Positions 63,304 through 64,000 of a stretch of DNA of 64,000 nt are shown here, one piece after another; positions within the stretch are counted from its first letter, which is position 1, and each line of letters begins with the position of its first letter. The stretch spans positions 124,001 to 188,000 of the forward strand of contig BMUD01000008.1 of the NCBI GenBank assembly GCA_014650015.1, given 5' to 3'. This DNA is from Streptomyces griseoloalbus. Lineage in GTDB: Bacteria; Actinomycetota; Actinomycetes; Streptomycetales; Streptomycetaceae. The notes under the pieces were generated by a model. That model was not told the DNA's origin, ran no database searches, and saw only the letters and a list, made by a program, of their open reading frames with translations. The position numbers and the translations under genes were made by a program.

Positions 63304-63816
63304 TCAGCGCACCCAGCCCGTGAAGCTCTGTCCGACCGTCCGGGTCTTCTCCGTCGTCCGCGGCCGGGTGTCGCCGTCGACCGCGGCCGACACGGCGCGC
63401 ACCAGCCACGCGTTGACCGACAGGCCCTCGCGGCCGGCGGCCTCCTCGGCCCGGGTCTTGAGATGGGCCGGCAGACGGAGGTTGACGCGGGCGGTGCCGC
63501 CTTCGTCGCCGTCGGCCGGGGCCCTGAACGGTTCGACGGGCGCGGCCGGCTGCGCGGTGACACCGCCGTCGGTGGGCGGCGGTGTCACCACGAAGTCGGG
63601 GTCGAGTCCGCGCAGCCGTACGTCGACCGAGCCGGGGGCGAGTTCGCGGGTGATCTCGTCCACCGCGGCGGAGAGCACGTGGAGCATGGTCAGCCGGGCC
63701 GCCGACTCCAGGGGAGCGGTGAGCCTCTCGGCCAGCTCACGGGCGTCGTCGCCGCCGGCCTCGGCGGCCACCGCGAGTTCGCGGCGGAGGGTGTCGACAT
63801 ACGGGGTGAGGTCCAT
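63304..63816 (-). CDS. Ribbon-helix-helix (HicB/Arc-like) DNA-binding protein
   Basis: 170 residues. The N-terminal helical part (1-60) leads through a Pro-rich linker to a ribbon-helix-helix near residues 108-148: ARVNLRLPAHLKTRAEEAA, then GREGLSVNAWLVRAVSAAV. It would bind DNA as a dimer and probably autoregulate the operon. Annotations as a HicB antitoxin are common for such proteins, but no HicA toxin gene is present. Repeats of ATGGCACC just upstream are candidate operators. First gene of the ABC operon. Confidence 0.85.
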   Translation of the reverse strand: MDLTPYVDTLRRELAVAAEAGGDDARELAERLTAPLESAARLTMLHVLSAAVDEITRELAPGSVDVRLRGLDPDFVVTPPPTDGGVTAQPAAPVEPFRAPADGDEGGTARVNLRLPAHLKTRAEEAAGREGLSVNAWLVRAVSAAVDGDTRPRTTEKTRTVGQSFTGWVR

Positions 63817-63825
63817 GACGTCATC

Positions 63826-63877
63826 ATGGCACCGTTATGGCACCACACGCAAGCCCGAGTGGTGCCTCGCGTGGCAC
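63826..63877. promoter_or_regulatory. Repeated GGCACC motifs upstream of the RHH gene
   Basis: ATGGCACC occurs at 63826-63833 and 63837-63844, one helical turn apart. The inverted form GGTGCC is at 63861-63866, TGGCAC at 63872-63877, and GGTGCC again near 63978. Short repeats one turn apart are the usual operator form of ribbon-helix-helix repressors. Confidence 0.5.
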
Positions 63878-64000
63878 GGGTGCGGGTGTGGCGTCTGTGA
63901 CCTGCGGAAACAGGGAGCGACGGGCTCGGATCGATGTGGTGTCAGGTGTCCGCAGGGGCACCCGAAGGCGCGGAATGGTGCCAGGTGGTACCGCGATGGC
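63878..64000. other. Right window edge, no gene recognised
   Basis: 123 bases upstream of the RHH gene with no supported coding region. One further GGTGCC/GGTACC pair lies near the end, so the regulatory region may extend beyond the window. Confidence 0.4.

Noticed and set aside
63304..63816. HicAB toxin-antitoxin system
   Set aside because: Only the RHH protein is present; no HicA-like gene is adjacent within the window.

Overview
The window looks like a chromosomal segment of a Streptomyces or close relative. GC is very high, with strong G/C third-position bias. GTG and TTG starts and four-base stop/start overlaps are common. It also carries a streptomycete-type type VII (ESX) secretion locus, twin-arginine signal peptides and a dense set of TetR, MocR and DeoR regulators. 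No rRNA, tRNA, insertion sequence or CRISPR array was recognised.

Region 1 (1-16810) is a type VII secretion locus. It holds a tandem AAA ATPase (cut by the window edge), a mycosin, EccC, EccD, EccB, two WXG100 proteins, a small helical protein and a 1385-residue AAWKG-type protein with a coiled coil and PDG-rich repeats. The mycosin lacks two of the four subtilase catalytic positions. No EccE is visible.

Region 2 (16876-31556) is best read as a rubber (poly-cis-1,4-isoprene) degradation locus. Two tandem Tat-exported latex-clearing proteins (Lcp) keep the active-site residues known from the Streptomyces K30 enzyme at the same residue numbers. Behind them lie oxiB and oxiA, a molybdenum hydroxylase pair proposed to oxidise the aldehyde ends. 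A divergent TetR gene with a palindrome in the shared promoter is a candidate LcpR. Two divergent acyl-CoA operons follow (fadA-fadB; fadD-tetR-acyl-CoA dehydrogenase-nitronate monooxygenase), which could degrade the oligo-isoprenoid acids.

Region 3 (31557-52448) starts with a decayed methyltransferase. It then has two minus-strand operons on either side of a MocR-type regulator. One encodes an ATP-grasp ligase, an MFS exporter, a Tat-exported propeller-amidohydrolase and chorismate mutase. The other is about 11 kb long. It encodes anthranilate synthase (TrpE/TrpG), an SDR, a PaaK-like adenylating enzyme, a BacA-like prephenate decarboxylase homologue, an amidohydrolase, an MFS exporter, an iron-sulfur flavoprotein, a B3/B4 tRNA-editing-like domain protein, an unknown protein and a tryptophan 2,3-dioxygenase-family heme protein. 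An internally deleted trpD lies beside the regulator. There is no NRPS or PKS. I read this as an uncharacterised biosynthetic cluster for a small chorismate/prephenate-derived product and consider it the most interesting part of the window.

Region 4 (52629-60416) is a sugar-acid utilisation locus. It has a DeoR regulator, a PdxA2-like dehydrogenase and a DUF1537 kinase, divergent from an aldo-keto reductase, a HpcH/HpaI aldolase, a D-2-hydroxyacid dehydrogenase and an Nramp-fold transporter that lacks the metal-binding motif. Two palindromes sit in the shared promoter.

Region 5 (60442-64000) is a four-gene minus-strand operon: ribbon-helix-helix protein, DUF4097 protein and a DrrA/DrrB-type ABC exporter.
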